This document shows positions 7,619 to 15,465 of a stretch of DNA of 64,000 bases, piece after piece. The notes beneath the pieces are model-generated. The model worked only from the letters and a program-made list of their open reading frames with translations. It did not search any database and was not told where the DNA came from. The stretch lies in contig NZ_LMJB01000008.1 in the NCBI RefSeq assembly GCF_001429765.1, positions 312,835 through 376,834 on the forward strand. Direction: 5' to 3'. Position numbers and translations under genes: made by a program. Position 1 is the stretch's first letter. The number at the start of each line of letters is the position of its first letter. The stretch is from Flavobacterium sp. Root901. GTDB taxonomy: Bacteria > Bacteroidota > Bacteroidia > Flavobacteriales > Flavobacteriaceae.

Positions 7619-9595
7619 TTAAAGCAAACTCTCGTCTACCATATTGGGCAAAGTTACTTTTAATAATGGCTGAACTTCCATTGCTCTTTTTATGGCAAAA
7701 ACAGCACCTTCGTTTCGAGCCCAGCTTCGTCTTGAAATTCCGTTGTTAACATCCCAAAAAAGCATTGATGCTAAGCGGTTTGAAGCTTCTTTAGAACCAT
7801 CAAGAACCATACCAAATCCGCCGTTTATAACCTCTCCCCAACCAACTCCGCCGCCATTATGAATGGATACCCATGTTGCTCCGCGAAAGCTGTCTCCAAT
7901 TACATTATGAATCGCCATATCGGCAGTAAAACGGGAACCATCGTAAATGTTTGAAGTTTCTCTGTAAGGCGAGTCGGTTCCCGAAACGTCATGATGATCG
8001 CGTCCTAAAACCACAGCGCCAATTTCGCCTTTTGCAATCGCCTGATTAAAAGCTTCTGCAATTTTGATTCTGCCTTCTGCGTCAGCATATAAAATACGTG
8101 CCTGAGAACCCACAACCAATTTGTTTTCCTGCGCACCTTTGATCCATTTGATATTATCCTGCATTTGCTGCTGAATTTCGTCCGGAGCTGTTTTTGCCAT
8201 TTCTTCTAAAACCTGACATGCAATTGCATCGGTTTTTAATAAATCTTCCGGTTTTCCAGAGGTACAAACCCAGCGGAAAGGTCCAAAACCGTAATCAAAA
8301 CACATTGGTCCCATAATATCCTGAACATAACTAGGATATTTAAAATCGATATTATTTGTAGCCATTACATCAGCTCCGGCACGTGACGCTTCCAATAAAA
8401 AGGCATTTCCATAATCAAAGAAATAAGTTCCTTTTGCAGTGTGTTTATTGATGGCATCGGCGTGACGGCGTAATGTTTCCTGTACTTTTTCTTTGAATAA
8501 TTCCGGATTTTCGGCCATCATTTTGTTGGCCTCTTCAAAAGAAATTCCAACCGGATAATAACCTCCGGCCCAAGGATTATGGAGTGAAGTCTGGTCTGAA
8601 CCTAAATCGATTTTGATATTTTCTTTGTCGAAACATTCCCAAACATCCACCACATTTCCTAAATAAGCAATAGAAACCGTTTCTTTTTTGGCTTTCGCCG
8701 AATTGACTCTCGCAACCAATTCTTCGGTCGAAGTTACAATTTCGTTAATCCATCCCTGTTCATGACGGATTTTGGTAATTTTTGGATTCACTTCGGCGCA
8801 GACCGTAATACAGCCGGCAATATTTCCCGCTTTTGGCTGTGCGCCAGACATTCCGCCCAGTCCGGAAGTTACAAATAAACTTCCTTCCGGATTTTGTTTT
8901 ATTTTTCTGAAACCATTCAAAACCGTAATGGTAGTTCCGTGTACAATTCCCTGCGGTCCAATGTACATATAACTTCCTGCAGTCATTTGGCCATATTGCG
9001 AAACGCCCAATGCATTCATTTTTTCCCAATCGTCCGGTTTTGAATAATTCGGTATTACCATTCCGTTGGTAACGACAACTCTGGGAGCTTCTTTATGCGA
9101 AGGGAATAATCCCATCGGATGTCCTGAATACATGGTTAAAGTCTGTTCGTCTGTCATTTCAGAAAGATACTGCATCGTCAATAAATACTGTGCCCAGTTT
9201 TGGAAAACAGCTCCGTTTCCGCCATAGGTAATCAATTCGTGCGGATGCTGCGCCACAGCATAATCCAGATTGTTCTGAATCATGTGCATAATCGCTTTTG
9301 CCTGCAGGGATTTTCCCGGATATTCATCAATTGGACGCGCGTACATTCTGTAATCAGGACGAAGACGATACATATAAATACGTCCGTATTTTTCCAATTC
9401 TTCTGAAAATTCCTCAATTAATTCGGCATGATGTTGAGGTTCAAAATAACGCAAAGCATTTTTTAGAGCCAGTTTTTTTTCTTCCGCAGAAAGAATTTCT
9501 TTTCGTTTTGGTGCGTGGTTTATTGCCAAATCGTATGCGGCCTTTGGAGGTAATATAGATGGGATTCCTTGTTGTATTTGTTCTTTGAAAGTCAT
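7619..9595 (-). CDS. hutU: Urocanate hydratase
   Basis: 658 residues. Converts urocanate to imidazolonepropionate in histidine degradation, using tightly bound NAD+ as an electrophile. The family signature appears as ITYGGNGAVFQNWAQY, MYSGHPMGLFPSH, a glycine-rich NAD segment (FVTSGLGGMSGAQ) and YGFGPFRWVCTSG with the conserved cysteine at C444. It is about 100 residues longer than the 555-residue Pseudomonas type, consistent with the longer Bacteroidetes form. No hutH, hutI or hutG is adjacent. A period-8 repeat lies immediately upstream of the start. Confidence 0.95.
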   Translation of the reverse strand: MTFKEQIQQGIPSILPPKAAYDLAINHAPKRKEILSAEEKKLALKNALRYFEPQHHAELIEEFSEELEKYGRIYMYRLRPDYRMYARPIDEYPGKSLQAKAIMHMIQNNLDYAVAQHPHELITYGGNGAVFQNWAQYLLTMQYLSEMTDEQTLTMYSGHPMGLFPSHKEAPRVVVTNGMVIPNYSKPDDWEKMNALGVSQYGQMTAGSYMYIGPQGIVHGTTITVLNGFRKIKQNPEGSLFVTSGLGGMSGAQPKAGNIAGCITVCAEVNPKITKIRHEQGWINEIVTSTEELVARVNSAKAKKETVSIAYLGNVVDVWECFDKENIKIDLGSDQTSLHNPWAGGYYPVGISFEEANKMMAENPELFKEKVQETLRRHADAINKHTAKGTYFFDYGNAFLLEASRAGADVMATNNIDFKYPSYVQDIMGPMCFDYGFGPFRWVCTSGKPEDLLKTDAIACQVLEEMAKTAPDEIQQQMQDNIKWIKGAQENKLVVGSQARILYADAEGRIKIAEAFNQAIAKGEIGAVVLGRDHHDVSGTDSPYRETSNIYDGSRFTADMAIHNVIGDSFRGATWVSIHNGGGVGWGEVINGGFGMVLDGSKEASNRLASMLFWDVNNGISRRSWARNEGAVFAIKRAMEVQPLLKVTLPNMVDESLL

Positions 9596-9606
9596 TTTTT
9601 TTAAAG

Positions 9607-9638
9607 ATGCTGAGTTGCTAAGGTCCTAAGTTGCTAAG
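9607..9638 (-). repeat. Period-8 CTTAGNNN tandem repeat upstream of hutU
   Basis: Read on the minus strand: CTTAGCAA, CTTAGGAC, CTTAGCAA, CTCAGCAT, then CTTTAAAA and, a few bases on, the hutU ATG. The same eight-base phasing occurs at 20183 and 21101. Confidence 0.75.
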
Positions 9639-9680
9639 ATATTTAACTTAGATTAACAACAGATTAATTTTTCGTTTTTA

Positions 9681-9851
9681 TGCTGCCCCAATGGGGATCA
9701 AATGCGAGAGATCATTAATTAGTTCTATAGATATGTCGCTCCTAAAGGGACTATTAAATTTGCCAAACCAGAAATAAAGCCTTGGAAAGGCGAAATTTTA
9801 TAGAAATTATGATCGCCAATACAAAAGCTCCGGCAGGAGCGGTACAACAAT
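9681..9851. repeat. Cluster of palindromic dispersed-repeat units
   Basis: Three related units: one forward (about 9722-9750, TTCTATAGATATGTCGCTCC) and two reversed (about 9776-9806, ending GGCGAAATTTTATAGAA; and about 9823-9850, GCTCCGGCAGGAGC). A further short palindrome CCCCAATGGGG lies at 9687-9697. They resemble the intergenic short repeats seen many times per genome in flavobacteria. No transposase is present. Confidence 0.6.
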
Positions 9852-9994
9852 TTAAATTTCTAATAAATAATTATCACATTTTCAAATTGCGGTATCTTCT
9901 AATTAAAATGACTAGGGATAACGGATATCCGACCTGTGATAAGACTTGTGGATTTTAATCCTGAATTTTCTTGAATGGATATCCATGTAAAATA

Positions 9995-10025
9995 TTTTAG
10001 ATTTCTGATTTTAGATTTTAGATTT
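9995..10025 (-). repeat. Period-7 TCTAAAA tandem repeat
   Basis: Minus strand reads AAATCTA, AAATCTA, AAATCAG, AAATCTA in seven-base phase, almost identical to the array before hemL at 12560. It lies just after the DUF5522 stop codon. Confidence 0.65.
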
Positions 10026-10055
10026 GAAAAATTATCTAATTTTCAAATTGCCGCA

Positions 10056-10238
10056 TTATCTAATTTTCTTTATTTCTCCGGTTCGTTTATCAAAACCGTA
10101 TGGACAATGACGACAGCCGCTTTTACAGCAATAACCTCTTTTTAAATGATGTTTTTCGGTAAAACATTTATAACCTTCAGGGGTATAGTAAAAATCTTCG
10201 CCTTCTATTAATTTATTTTCATTACTTTGCTCTTTCAT
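10056..10238 (-). CDS. DUF5522 domain cysteine-rich small protein
   Basis: 60 residues, no signal peptide. The conserved core EGEDFYYTPEGYKCFTEKHH is followed by RGYCCKSGCRHCPYGF, giving five cysteines (C25, C37, C38, C42, C45) and a histidine that could bind a metal or cluster. This is the typical DUF5522 pattern of short Bacteroidetes proteins; its function is unknown. It is divergent from the small membrane protein downstream, with about 115 bases between starts. Confidence 0.8.
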   Translation of the reverse strand: MKEQSNENKLIEGEDFYYTPEGYKCFTEKHHLKRGYCCKSGCRHCPYGFDKRTGEIKKIR

Positions 10239-10353
10239 AGATCAGCTTCGAGTTCGTGTTTTGATAACTTTAAATCAAAAATAAAAATATTTGATTATGA
10301 TTTTATTGAAATCAAACAATTTTATAGCTGCAAATTTATAAATTTTACAGCCA

Positions 10354-10701
10354 ATGTTTCTGATTGTTGCCAAATATTTAATTCCAAAAGGATATCGCGG
10401 AATGGCTGTGTTTCCGTTCATTTTAATTAAATATTATAAAGATCAGGTAAATGTTGTTTTTTTAAATCATGAAAAAATACATTTAAGACAACAGCTGGAA
10501 ATGCTGGTAATTCCGTTTTTTATCTGGTATTTTTTGGAATATATTATTCGTTTAATTCAATATAAAAGTACAGACCTTGCTTATAGAAATATTAGTTTTG
10601 AAAGAGAAGCTTACGCCAAAGAAACCGATTTAAAGTATTTAAATAACAGATCTTTTTTTCAGTTTTTACATTACATCAAAAGCCATAAGCTTAGGCTTTA
10701 A
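10354..10701 (+). CDS. Small membrane-associated protein with a zincin-like HExxH motif
   Basis: 115 residues, no named family recognised. HEKIH (from H39) matches the metal-binding HExxH pattern. It is followed by a hydrophobic helix (LVIPFFIWYFLEYIIRLI, about residues 51-68) and then FEREAYAKE, whose glutamate could be a third zinc ligand as in gluzincins. The N-terminal FLIVAKYLIP and MAVFPFILI stretches are also hydrophobic. It could be a minimal membrane metallopeptidase-like protein or a non-enzymatic relic. The stop precedes the next gene by 34 bases, so co-transcription is likely. Confidence 0.65.
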   Translation: MFLIVAKYLIPKGYRGMAVFPFILIKYYKDQVNVVFLNHEKIHLRQQLEMLVIPFFIWYFLEYIIRLIQYKSTDLAYRNISFEREAYAKETDLKYLNNRSFFQFLHYIKSHKLRL

Positions 10702-10735
10702 GATAATTATGACTTTCAACTTTTGACTAAAAAAA

Positions 10736-11644
10736 ATGAATCCAGTTTTCAATCAACCTGTAAATATCCGTTTTCCAAATAATATTTCTTTGACAATAAA
10801 GCGAGAAGATCAAATTCATCCTTTTGTTTCGGGAAATAAATTCAGAAAATTAAAATACAATTTACTTCAGGCGAAAGCCGAAAATAAATACACTTTATTG
10901 ACTTTTGGCGGAGCATTTTCCAATCATATTGCGGCAGCTGCTTTTGCCGGAAAAGAGCAGGGTTTTAAAACCATCGGGATTATTCGTGGTGATGAGCTTT
11001 CAGATAAAATTGAAGAAAATCCAACTTTGAAATTTGCTCAGGAAAACGGAATGGAATTTGAATTTATTTCAAGAGAAGACTATCGTTTAAAAAGCGAAAA
11101 TTCATTTATAGAAAAATTAAAAGCGAAGTTTGGCGATTTTTATTTAGTTCCGGAAGGAGGCACAAATGAACTCGCAGTAAAAGGCTGCGAAGAGATTTTA
11201 ACCGATGAAGATTCGGTTTTTAATTATGTTTGCTGTGCTGTAGGAACCGGAGGAACAATTTCGGGATTAATAAATAGTGCAGTTCCAAATCAGAAAATTT
11301 TAGGTTTTCCGGCATTAAAAGGTGATTTTTTAAAGGATGAAATTCGTATTTTTGCAAAAAAAGATAACTGGAATTTAATTTCTGACTATCATTTTGGCGG
11401 ATATGGCAAGGTAAATTTAGAATTAATCGAATTTATCAATTCTTTTTTAGAAGAAAATAAAGTGCCTTTAGACCCAATTTATACAGGAAAGATGGTTTTT
11501 GGCGTTATAGATTTAATCAGCAAAAATTATTTTCCTGCACATTCAAAAATTTTACTCATTCACACCGGCGGACTGCAGGGAATTGACGGAATGAATTTGA
11601 AGCTGAAGCAGAAAAAATTACCAATACTCAAAAAGAATGTTTAA
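10736..11644 (+). CDS. 1-aminocyclopropane-1-carboxylate deaminase / D-cysteine desulfhydrase family PLP enzyme
   Basis: 302 residues of the fold-type II PLP family. SGNKFRKLKYNL carries the predicted PLP lysine K35; GGAFSNHIAAAA and the glycine loop VGTGGTISGL bind cofactor and substrate; HTGGLQGIDGM ends the domain. In most bacteria this family acts as D-cysteine desulfhydrase, releasing pyruvate, ammonia and sulfide; true ACC deaminase activity cannot be told from the sequence alone. The final eight bases overlap the next gene, implying translational coupling. Confidence 0.85.
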   Translation: MNPVFNQPVNIRFPNNISLTIKREDQIHPFVSGNKFRKLKYNLLQAKAENKYTLLTFGGAFSNHIAAAAFAGKEQGFKTIGIIRGDELSDKIEENPTLKFAQENGMEFEFISREDYRLKSENSFIEKLKAKFGDFYLVPEGGTNELAVKGCEEILTDEDSVFNYVCCAVGTGGTISGLINSAVPNQKILGFPALKGDFLKDEIRIFAKKDNWNLISDYHFGGYGKVNLELIEFINSFLEENKVPLDPIYTGKMVFGVIDLISKNYFPAHSKILLIHTGGLQGIDGMNLKLKQKKLPILKKNV

Positions 11645-12518
11645 AAAAATAATACTCCTCTTTGTAATCGCGGCACTGGCAAGCTGTTCTTCAAGTAAGC
11701 CGGCTATTGCCACAACCAAAAAAGCTGCTGCAGTGCAGAAACCAAGAACGGCTTCGACTAAAAAAGGAGTTACTTCTAAACCAACGGCAAAATATCCTTC
11801 TACAAATAATACAACTGAAGTTATTCAGTCGACTTCAAAAACAGTTGTAACCAGCGATTTAATTAATAATTATGTTTTGCAATACAAAGATATTGCAATG
11901 GGAAATATGCAGAAATACGGTATTCCTGCAAGTATAATTCTGGCACAGGGAATCTTAGAATCCGGTGCGGGAAAAGGAGATTTGGCAATTGAAGCCAATA
12001 ACCATTTCGGAATAAAATGCCACAACGACTGGCTAGGAGAAAGTGTTCGACATGATGACGATTCGTCTCAGGAATGTTTTAGAAAATACAATGAAGCTTC
12101 AGAATCTTACCGTGATCATGCTTTGTTTTTAGTGGGCAAAAAAAGATACGCAGCATTATTTACTTACGAAAAAGACGATTATAAAACCTGGGCAAAAGGC
12201 TTGCGTGCTGCAGGTTACGCGACAGATCCTAATTATCCGGATAAATTAATTGGTTATATTGAGCGTTACAATCTGCATCAGTACGATTGTCAGGTTACGG
12301 GAAAAACGTATGTAGCTATTAATAAATCAGCTTCGACAAGAAGTTCGTCTTCAGGTTCAGGTTCAAATTCGAATGATCCTAATTTATATGAAGTTCAAAA
12401 AGGGGATACTTTATATTCTATCTCAAAAAAATTCAATTTATTAGTCGATGATTTAAAACAAAAAAATAATCTGACTGATAATGCGCTTTCGATTGGACAG
12501 AAGTTGAGAGTGAAGTAG
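11637..12518 (+). CDS. Glucosaminidase-LysM lipoprotein (peptidoglycan hydrolase)
   Basis: 293 residues. A lipoprotein signal ends LASC (C17). A Lys/Thr/Ser-rich linker (about 20-70) precedes a glucosaminidase domain (about 75-215) with AQGILESGAGKGDLA, where E108 is the likely catalytic residue, and NNHFGIKCHNDW. A serine-rich spacer leads to one LysM repeat at about 249-292 (YEVQKGDTLYSISKKFNL). It is predicted to cut the glycan strands of peptidoglycan at the outer-membrane inner face. The eight-base overlap with the preceding gene shows one operon, though no functional link between them is obvious. Confidence 0.9.
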   Translation: MFKKIILLFVIAALASCSSSKPAIATTKKAAAVQKPRTASTKKGVTSKPTAKYPSTNNTTEVIQSTSKTVVTSDLINNYVLQYKDIAMGNMQKYGIPASIILAQGILESGAGKGDLAIEANNHFGIKCHNDWLGESVRHDDDSSQECFRKYNEASESYRDHALFLVGKKRYAALFTYEKDDYKTWAKGLRAAGYATDPNYPDKLIGYIERYNLHQYDCQVTGKTYVAINKSASTRSSSSGSGSNSNDPNLYEVQKGDTLYSISKKFNLLVDDLKQKNNLTDNALSIGQKLRVK

Positions 12519-12524
12519 AGTTTT

Positions 12525-12545
12525 CAGTCTCAGTCTCAGTTTTCA
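12525..12545 (+). repeat. Period-6 CAGTCT repeat
   Basis: CAGTCT, CAGTCT, CAGTTTTCA in the spacer before hemL. A related sequence occurs between rpoB and rpoC at 45700. Confidence 0.5.
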
Positions 12546-12559
12546 TTCCGAGTAAAATC

Positions 12560-12594
12560 AATCTAAAATCTAAATTCAGAAATCTAAAATCTTA
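12560..12594 (+). repeat. Period-7 tandem repeat directly before hemL
   Basis: AATCTAA, AATCTAA, ATTCAGA, AATCTAA, AATCTTA in seven-base phase, ending three bases before the hemL ATG. Confidence 0.7.
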
Positions 12595-12597
12595 ATA

Positions 12598-13884
12598 ATG
12601 ATTTATAAAAGAAGTAGTCAGCTTTTTGCTGAAGCAGAAAAAGTAATTCCGGGAGGAGTAAATTCGCCAGTTCGTGCTTTTAAAGCCGTAGGAGGAACTC
12701 CAATTTTTGTAAAAAGTGCCAAAGGTGCTTATTTATACGACGAAGACGGAAACAAATTAATAGATTACATTAACTCCTGGGGACCAATGGTTCTGGGTCA
12801 TGCGTATCAGCCGGTAGTTGATGCTGTTATTGAAAAAGCAAAACTGGGTACTTCATTTGGAATGCCGACAGAACTGGAAACAGAAATTGCAGCTTTGGCC
12901 GTTTCTATGGTTCCGAATATTGATAAAATTCGTTTTGTAAATTCGGGAACAGAAGCTTGTATGAGTGCGATTCGATTAGCCCGCGGATTTACAAAAAGAG
13001 ATAAAATTATCAAATTTGCAGGCTGTTACCACGGACATTCGGATTCATTCTTGATTCAGGCCGGAAGTGGCGCCGTAACTTTTGGTTCACCAAACAGTCC
13101 GGGTGTTACAGAAGGAACGGCGAAAGATACGCTTCTGGCAAAATATAATGATTTGGAAAACGTAAAAACGTTAATCGAAGCCAATAAAGGCGAAATTGCA
13201 GCGATTATTATCGAAGCAGTTGCCGGAAATATGGGCTGTATTCCACCTCAAAAAGGTTTCCTTGAAGGATTAAGAGAGTTGTGTACCGCAAACGGAATCT
13301 TATTGATTTTTGATGAGGTAATGACCGGTTTCCGTTTGGCAAAAGGCGGGGTTCAGGAATTATACAACATCAATGCGGATATTGTTACTTTTGGAAAAGT
13401 AATTGGCGGCGGACTTCCGGTTGGAGCTTTTGCTGCACGCGAAGAAATCATGAATTATTTAGCACCTCTTGGACCAGTTTACCAAGCTGGAACATTATCC
13501 GGAAATCCTTTGGCAATGGCTGCAGGATTAGCGATGTTACAAGCTTTGAATAATGACGCAGCAATTTTTACACGTTTAGAAGAAAAAACGGCATATTTAG
13601 AAGCCGGAATCGACAGAGTTCTAAAAGCAAATAACGTTGTTTTTACTATTAATAGAGTAGGTTCAATGATTTCAGTACATTTTGATGCAAATCCGGTTAC
13701 TGATTTTCAAACCGCGGCAAAAGGTGATAACGAAACCTTCAAAAAATTCTTCCACGGATTATTAAATGAAGGAGTTTATATCGCGCCATCGGCATACGAA
13801 ACATGGTTTATTACCGATGCACTTACCTATGAAGATTTAGACTTTACAATAAATGCGATCGATAAAGTTTCGAAAACTTTTTAA
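12598..13884 (+). CDS. hemL: Glutamate-1-semialdehyde 2,1-aminomutase
   Basis: 428 residues, the normal length. PLP/PMP enzyme making 5-aminolevulinate from glutamate-1-semialdehyde in the C5 route to heme. The start VIPGGVNSPVRAFKAVGGTP is diagnostic; NSGTEACMSAIRLAR and GCYHGHSDSF form the active site; the cofactor lysine is K267 in VTFGKVIGGGLPVGA. The globin in this window would need heme, but the genes are not linked. Upstream spacer consists of period-6 and period-7 repeats and shows no Shine-Dalgarno. Confidence 0.96.
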   Translation: MIYKRSSQLFAEAEKVIPGGVNSPVRAFKAVGGTPIFVKSAKGAYLYDEDGNKLIDYINSWGPMVLGHAYQPVVDAVIEKAKLGTSFGMPTELETEIAALAVSMVPNIDKIRFVNSGTEACMSAIRLARGFTKRDKIIKFAGCYHGHSDSFLIQAGSGAVTFGSPNSPGVTEGTAKDTLLAKYNDLENVKTLIEANKGEIAAIIIEAVAGNMGCIPPQKGFLEGLRELCTANGILLIFDEVMTGFRLAKGGVQELYNINADIVTFGKVIGGGLPVGAFAAREEIMNYLAPLGPVYQAGTLSGNPLAMAAGLAMLQALNNDAAIFTRLEEKTAYLEAGIDRVLKANNVVFTINRVGSMISVHFDANPVTDFQTAAKGDNETFKKFFHGLLNEGVYIAPSAYETWFITDALTYEDLDFTINAIDKVSKTF

Positions 13885-13887
13885 TAC

Positions 13888-13919
13888 AAAAGAGGCTTTT
13901 TTAAAAGCCTCTTTTTTTT
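13888..13919. terminator. Bidirectional terminator between hemL and Spy-like gene
   Basis: AAAAGAGGCTTTT / AAAAGCCTCTTTT stem with T-rich tails on both strands between convergent genes. Confidence 0.85.
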
Positions 13920-13927
13920 GATCTCAA

Positions 13928-14653
13928 TTACATTTTATCTTTTCGGTGATCTTTCATTTTGTCTTTATGTTCTTTTTTAATTGCAGTCCATTTTTTATAT
14001 TGATCTGCATTTAAGATAGATTTCATTTTTGCGTCATAAGCTTTAAAATCTTCTTTCATCTGTTTTTTCATGGCCGCTTTTTCGGCATCAGTTGGTTGTT
14101 TGTCACCTCTGCTTTTTTTAAGCATTGCCATTTTTGTGCTTCTGTCAGATAAAAGTTCGCTAATTTGTTTTTGTTGATCTGCATTTAAGTTTAGATCGGT
14201 TGTCAATTTTTGCAAATGAGCCTGATCGCGTTCTTGCGGTGTTTTAAAATCACCTTTTCTGTGGTGGCCTTTGTGTTCTTTTTTAAGAGCCGTCCATTTT
14301 GTATATTGATCAGCGTTTAAAATAGCTTTCATTTTAGCATCATTTGCTTCTTTATCAGCTTTCATTTGTTTTTTAAAAGCTTCTCTTTCTTCAGCAGTAG
14401 GTTTTGTTTTATTGTCTTTTCTTGCTTCTCTGAATTTTTCTGCTTTCGCACTTCTTTCAGCTAAAAGTTGTTTTACCTGTTCCTGCTGTTTCTTATCTAA
14501 ATTTAAATCAGAAGTCAGCTTTTGTAAATGCTTTTCATTACGCTGTTCCGGAGTTAAATTTTCTTTTTGATCACGTGTCGGTTTCTGATTGACATCTTGT
14601 GCAAAACTTATCATTCCAACGAACAATAAAGCTGCGATAAATATTTTTTTCAT
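13928..14653 (-). CDS. Secreted Spy/LTXXQ-like protein with internal duplication
   Basis: 241 residues with a signal peptide ending ISFAQ. The mature chain is highly charged, helical and consists of two related units of about 100 residues: the first carries LTPEQRNEKHLQKLTSDLNL and ILNADQYTKWTALKKEHK, the second ERDQAHLQKLTTDLNL and ILNADQYKKWTAIKKEHK. The LTPEQ and NADQYxKW elements recall periplasmic Spy/CpxP-like chaperones (LTXXQ motif). A role as envelope chaperone or stress sensor is inferred only. Its single-unit paralogue lies directly upstream on the same strand. Confidence 0.75.
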   Translation of the reverse strand: MKKIFIAALLFVGMISFAQDVNQKPTRDQKENLTPEQRNEKHLQKLTSDLNLDKKQQEQVKQLLAERSAKAEKFREARKDNKTKPTAEEREAFKKQMKADKEANDAKMKAILNADQYTKWTALKKEHKGHHRKGDFKTPQERDQAHLQKLTTDLNLNADQQKQISELLSDRSTKMAMLKKSRGDKQPTDAEKAAMKKQMKEDFKAYDAKMKSILNADQYKKWTAIKKEHKDKMKDHRKDKM

Positions 14654-14780
14654 TTTTTTTATTTTTAAAAGGTTTATAGCAATTAGATGTTGATTTATCT
14701 TTTAAGTTTAAAACGATTTTCAGGTTTATCATTTATTTAACGAAAACTATTAAGAAAACTATAATGTTGTTTAAAACAAA

Positions 14781-14804
14781 AAAGAGGCTCTAAAAAGCCT
14801 CTTT
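14781..14804 (-). terminator. Terminator after single-unit Spy-like gene
   Basis: Minus strand AAAGAGGC / GCCTCTTT stem followed by TTTTGTTTT, right after the stop of the 145-residue gene and before the paralogue, so the two are separately terminated. Confidence 0.75.
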
Positions 14805-14807
14805 AAT

Positions 14808-15245
14808 TTATTGATTGTCTCTGCGTTCTTTTATTTTTTCTTTCATCTTATCTTTTTTTTCAGCCTGCAGCGTTTTCCATTTTGTGTACTGATCTTCTTT
14901 TAAGATTGCTTTCATTTTAGCATCATTAGAAGTAACTTCATCTTCCATTTGTTTTTTGAAGGCTGCTTTTTCTTCAGCAGTAGGCTTTACGTCACTGTCT
15001 TTGCTTGCTTTTCTCGCTTCTCTGAATTTTTCAGCTTTTGCACTTCTTTCCGCCAAAAGTTGTTTTACCTGAGTCTGCTGATTTGCATCTAAATTCAATT
15101 CGGTAGTCAATTTTTGCAGTTGTTTTTCGTTACGTTGTTCCGGAGTTAATCTTTCTCTAGGTTCGCGTGCCGGTTTTTGATCCATGTCTTGTGCAAAGCC
15201 TGCTATTCCAGCAAATAGCATCGCTGCAATAAATAATTTTTTCAT
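14808..15245 (-). CDS. Secreted Spy/LTXXQ-like protein, single unit
   Basis: 145 residues, signal peptide ending IAGFAQ. The mature part is one copy of the charged helical unit found twice in the neighbouring gene: LTPEQRNEKQLQKLTTELNL, VKQLLAERSAKAEKFREAR, and ILKEDQYTKWKTL. The near-identity of the AERSAKAEKFREAR segment shows recent duplication. It ends in a very basic tail (KDKMKEKIKERRDNQ). Likely a periplasmic chaperone-like protein; function not established. Confidence 0.75.
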   Translation of the reverse strand: MKKLFIAAMLFAGIAGFAQDMDQKPAREPRERLTPEQRNEKQLQKLTTELNLDANQQTQVKQLLAERSAKAEKFREARKASKDSDVKPTAEEKAAFKKQMEDEVTSNDAKMKAILKEDQYTKWKTLQAEKKDKMKEKIKERRDNQ

Positions 15246-15427
15246 AATTCGTTTTTTAAGGTTATAGCATTTAGACAGTATTAAACTGATTTGGTTTAAT
15301 TTATATTGTTTGAATTCCGATTTATTAATTTTAAAGGAGGTTTTTAAGTATTTGTTTATCAGTAAAAAAGTGCCCTAATCTGTTTTTTACATAACTTATC
15401 ATGGCAGCTTGGAAATAGTTTTTAATG

Positions 15428-15435
15428 TAAGTTTG
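15428..15435 (+). promoter_or_regulatory. -7 promoter element before the DUF4274-like gene
   Basis: TAAGTTTG fits TANNTTTG and lies 30 bases before the start codon; the nearest TTG is only 16 bases further upstream, so the -33 box is weak. Confidence 0.35.
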
Positions 15436-15465
15436 CAATAAGAAAAGAATTGAAAAACAAAAGAA

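Larger units (their letters stand above)
9596..10055. other. Repeat-rich intergenic region
   Basis: 460 bases without a supportable gene between hutU and the DUF5522 gene, both on the minus strand. It contains a period-8 repeat, three copies of a palindromic element, a period-7 repeat, and two near-copies of ATTTTCAAATTG (around 9880 and 10040), all detailed separately. Confidence 0.7.

Noticed and set aside
9607..9638. Possible CRISPR array from regularly spaced repeats
   Set aside because: Unit is eight bases with no 25-40 base spacers and no cas gene in the window.
10227..10430. 67-codon plus-strand frame over the divergent DUF5522/HExxH region
   Set aside because: Overlaps the starts of two better genes and has no conserved pattern.
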